A program made the position numbers and the translations under genes. DNA of 64,000 nt from DTCV01 sp964641155 (GTDB lineage Archaea; Thermoproteota; Thermoprotei_A; Sulfolobales; NBVN01), in NCBI GenBank assembly GCA_964641155.1, contig CAZXJO010000002.1, forward strand, positions 62,001 through 126,000, read 5' to 3'. Below the pieces are notes generated by a model that worked only from the letters and a program-made list of their open reading frames with translations, searched no databases and was not told the origin of the DNA. Shown here piece after piece: positions 63,108 through 64,000 of the stretch (positions within the stretch are counted from its first letter, which is position 1; each line of letters starts with the position of its first letter).

Positions 63108-63455
63108 TAGAGCTTCATATTAGATTTAATTTAAGGACTTGGCTTCCCAATTCAACGAAGCTTCGATGACCATTACTACTAGGTGGGTTAGGACCGCTAA
63201 ACAATGAAGAGGTTAAGGCTACCCCTTCAGTGTAGGCCTAGTGATTGAGGCAGAGCTGTTAACTATGGTGGAGTTATTCATAGCCGGGCTGAGCGCAGGT
63301 ATTATCGGGGTTCCGCCCAGGCAATGGATGTCCTTTAAGCTACTTGGCCCTACGTCAGTGGATTCGGTCACAACTTCTTATGTCCATGGATATTGGATTA
63401 ACTTTCCTGCTTCCTTGATAATAAATTTATTAATTCATTGATTAATAGGTAATCT
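63108..63455. other. 348-nt spacer between xerA and thi4
   Basis: Promoters of both genes are expected here. AATAAATTTATTAATTC (about 63420-63436) is a TATA-like run before thi4. A 66-codon frame at 63241-63441 lacks recognisable motifs and is not called. I looked for, but did not find, a convincing dif-like inverted repeat. Confidence 0.5.
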
Positions 63456-64000
63456 ATGGTGATGTCATTGGAGCTCGAACACCTAATTTCAAAACTGGTA
63501 GTTTCAGAATCCAGTAGAGACCTAGTGGAGCACTTGGAAAACGATGTCATCATTGTTGGGGCAGGGCCGTCCGGATTAACGGCTGCCAAATACCTGGCTG
63601 AGAAGGAATTCAAAGTAGTTGTATTGGAGAAAAGGCTTAGTTACGGCGGAGGTATCGGTGGGGGTGGTAGTTTATTCCACAAGGTTGTAGTGGATGAAAG
63701 GGGGCTCGAAGTATTAAGAGACTTCAAAGTAAGGTTTAATGAGACGAGTGTGAAGGGCTACTACGTAGTAGATGCTGCTGAGTTAATGACAAAGCTCGCA
63801 AGTGGTGCTCTCGATGCTGGCGCGAAGATCATTCTTGGAATAGAGGTAGAAGACCTGGTGGTACGTGAAGATCCAGAGAGGGTTGTAGGAGTTGTATTTA
63901 AGTGGAGTGCTATTAGCATTGCTGGACTCCACGTAGATCCCTTATTCATGTTGTCAAGGGTTACTGTCGACGCCACCGGACACGACGCAGTGTTACTCGG
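63456..64000 (+). CDS. Thiazole synthase Thi4-type (truncated by window end)
   Basis: The frame is open to the last base (about 181 residues visible), with start ATG 63456 or 63462. The FAD/NAD loop VIIVGAGPSGLTAAKYLAE, the acidic end of strand 2 (LEKR), and the GGGIGGGG loop mark the Thi4 family. The segment corresponding to the yeast sulfur-donor cysteine reads LHVDP, with histidine. This is the archaeal form, which uses external sulfide catalytically rather than consuming its own cysteine. It makes the thiazole moiety of thiamine, the cofactor of the transketolase encoded earlier. Confidence 0.9.
   Translation, partial: MVMSLELEHLISKLVVSESSRDLVEHLENDVIIVGAGPSGLTAAKYLAEKEFKVVVLEKRLSYGGGIGGGGSLFHKVVVDERGLEVLRDFKVRFNETSVKGYYVVDAAELMTKLASGALDAGAKIILGIEVEDLVVREDPERVVGVVFKWSAISIAGLHVDPLFMLSRVTVDATGHDAVLL

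Noticed and set aside
63241..63441. 66-codon open frame between xerA and thi4
   Set aside because: No recognised motif, no convincing ribosome site, and it runs into the thi4 promoter region.

Overview
The window looks like a chromosomal segment of a hyperthermophilic Thermoproteota (crenarchaeal) archaeon, plausibly a Desulfurococcales-like lineage. Several things point this way: a nurA-herA-mre11-rad50 repair operon, a split transketolase, an archaeal-type pyrBI pair, XerA, a tupABC tungstate importer, archaeal Thi4, many GTG and TTG starts placed about 25 nt after TATA-like boxes (leaderless transcripts), and very tight gene packing. Base composition is moderate, and the only tRNA seen is clearly more GC-rich than its surroundings. 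The exact genus cannot be fixed from sequence reading alone.

Layout: (1) 0.4-9.9 kb, minus strand: an 11-gene aromatic amino acid operon running from erythrose-4-phosphate supply (split transketolase) through all seven shikimate steps to chorismate mutase and prephenate dehydrogenase. Its first protein carries an extra winged-helix domain. (2) 10-13.8 kb: a regulator made of a winged helix plus a periplasmic-binding-protein-like domain, divergent from a small membrane protein, an SSS symporter and a DapA-family aldolase, with a perfect 14-bp palindrome in the shared promoter region. (3) 14.5-25 kb: loosely packed catabolic and accessory genes (DUF169, LarA-like, ferritin-like, tautomerase, a secreted tandem cyclase, tRNA-Val, acetamidase, MFS, HAD), separated by long spacers with decayed repeats. 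(4) 25-30 kb: an unrecognised three-gene membrane/coiled-coil operon divergent from a PD-(D/E)XK nuclease-like gene, then a tiny membrane protein and a site-2 protease. (5) 31.7-42 kb: flavoprotein, ABC-2 exporter, a sugar-isomerase-like protein and the DNA end-resection operon. (6) 42-55.6 kb: RidA, phosphoesterase, PLP synthase with a threonine-synthase-like pseudoenzyme, transporters, dehydrogenase, MBL protein, MarC, tungstate ABC importer, AKR and a PhoU-like regulator. (7) 55.6-63.1 kb: de novo pyrimidine genes as two divergent operons (pyrF-E-K-C-D and pyrB-I-kinase), then XerA. (8) The 5' part of thi4 runs off the right edge.

The best candidates for undescribed biology are the 25.2-29.1 kb membrane operon, the threonine-synthase-like winged-helix pseudoenzyme following pdxS-pdxT, the winged-helix transketolase heading the aromatic operon, and the HTH/solute-binding-protein regulator with its palindromic site. 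A roughly 170-220 nt repeat family occurs four times, always in spacers; it may be remnants of a TnpB-type element. No CRISPR array, intact insertion sequence or rRNA was seen.
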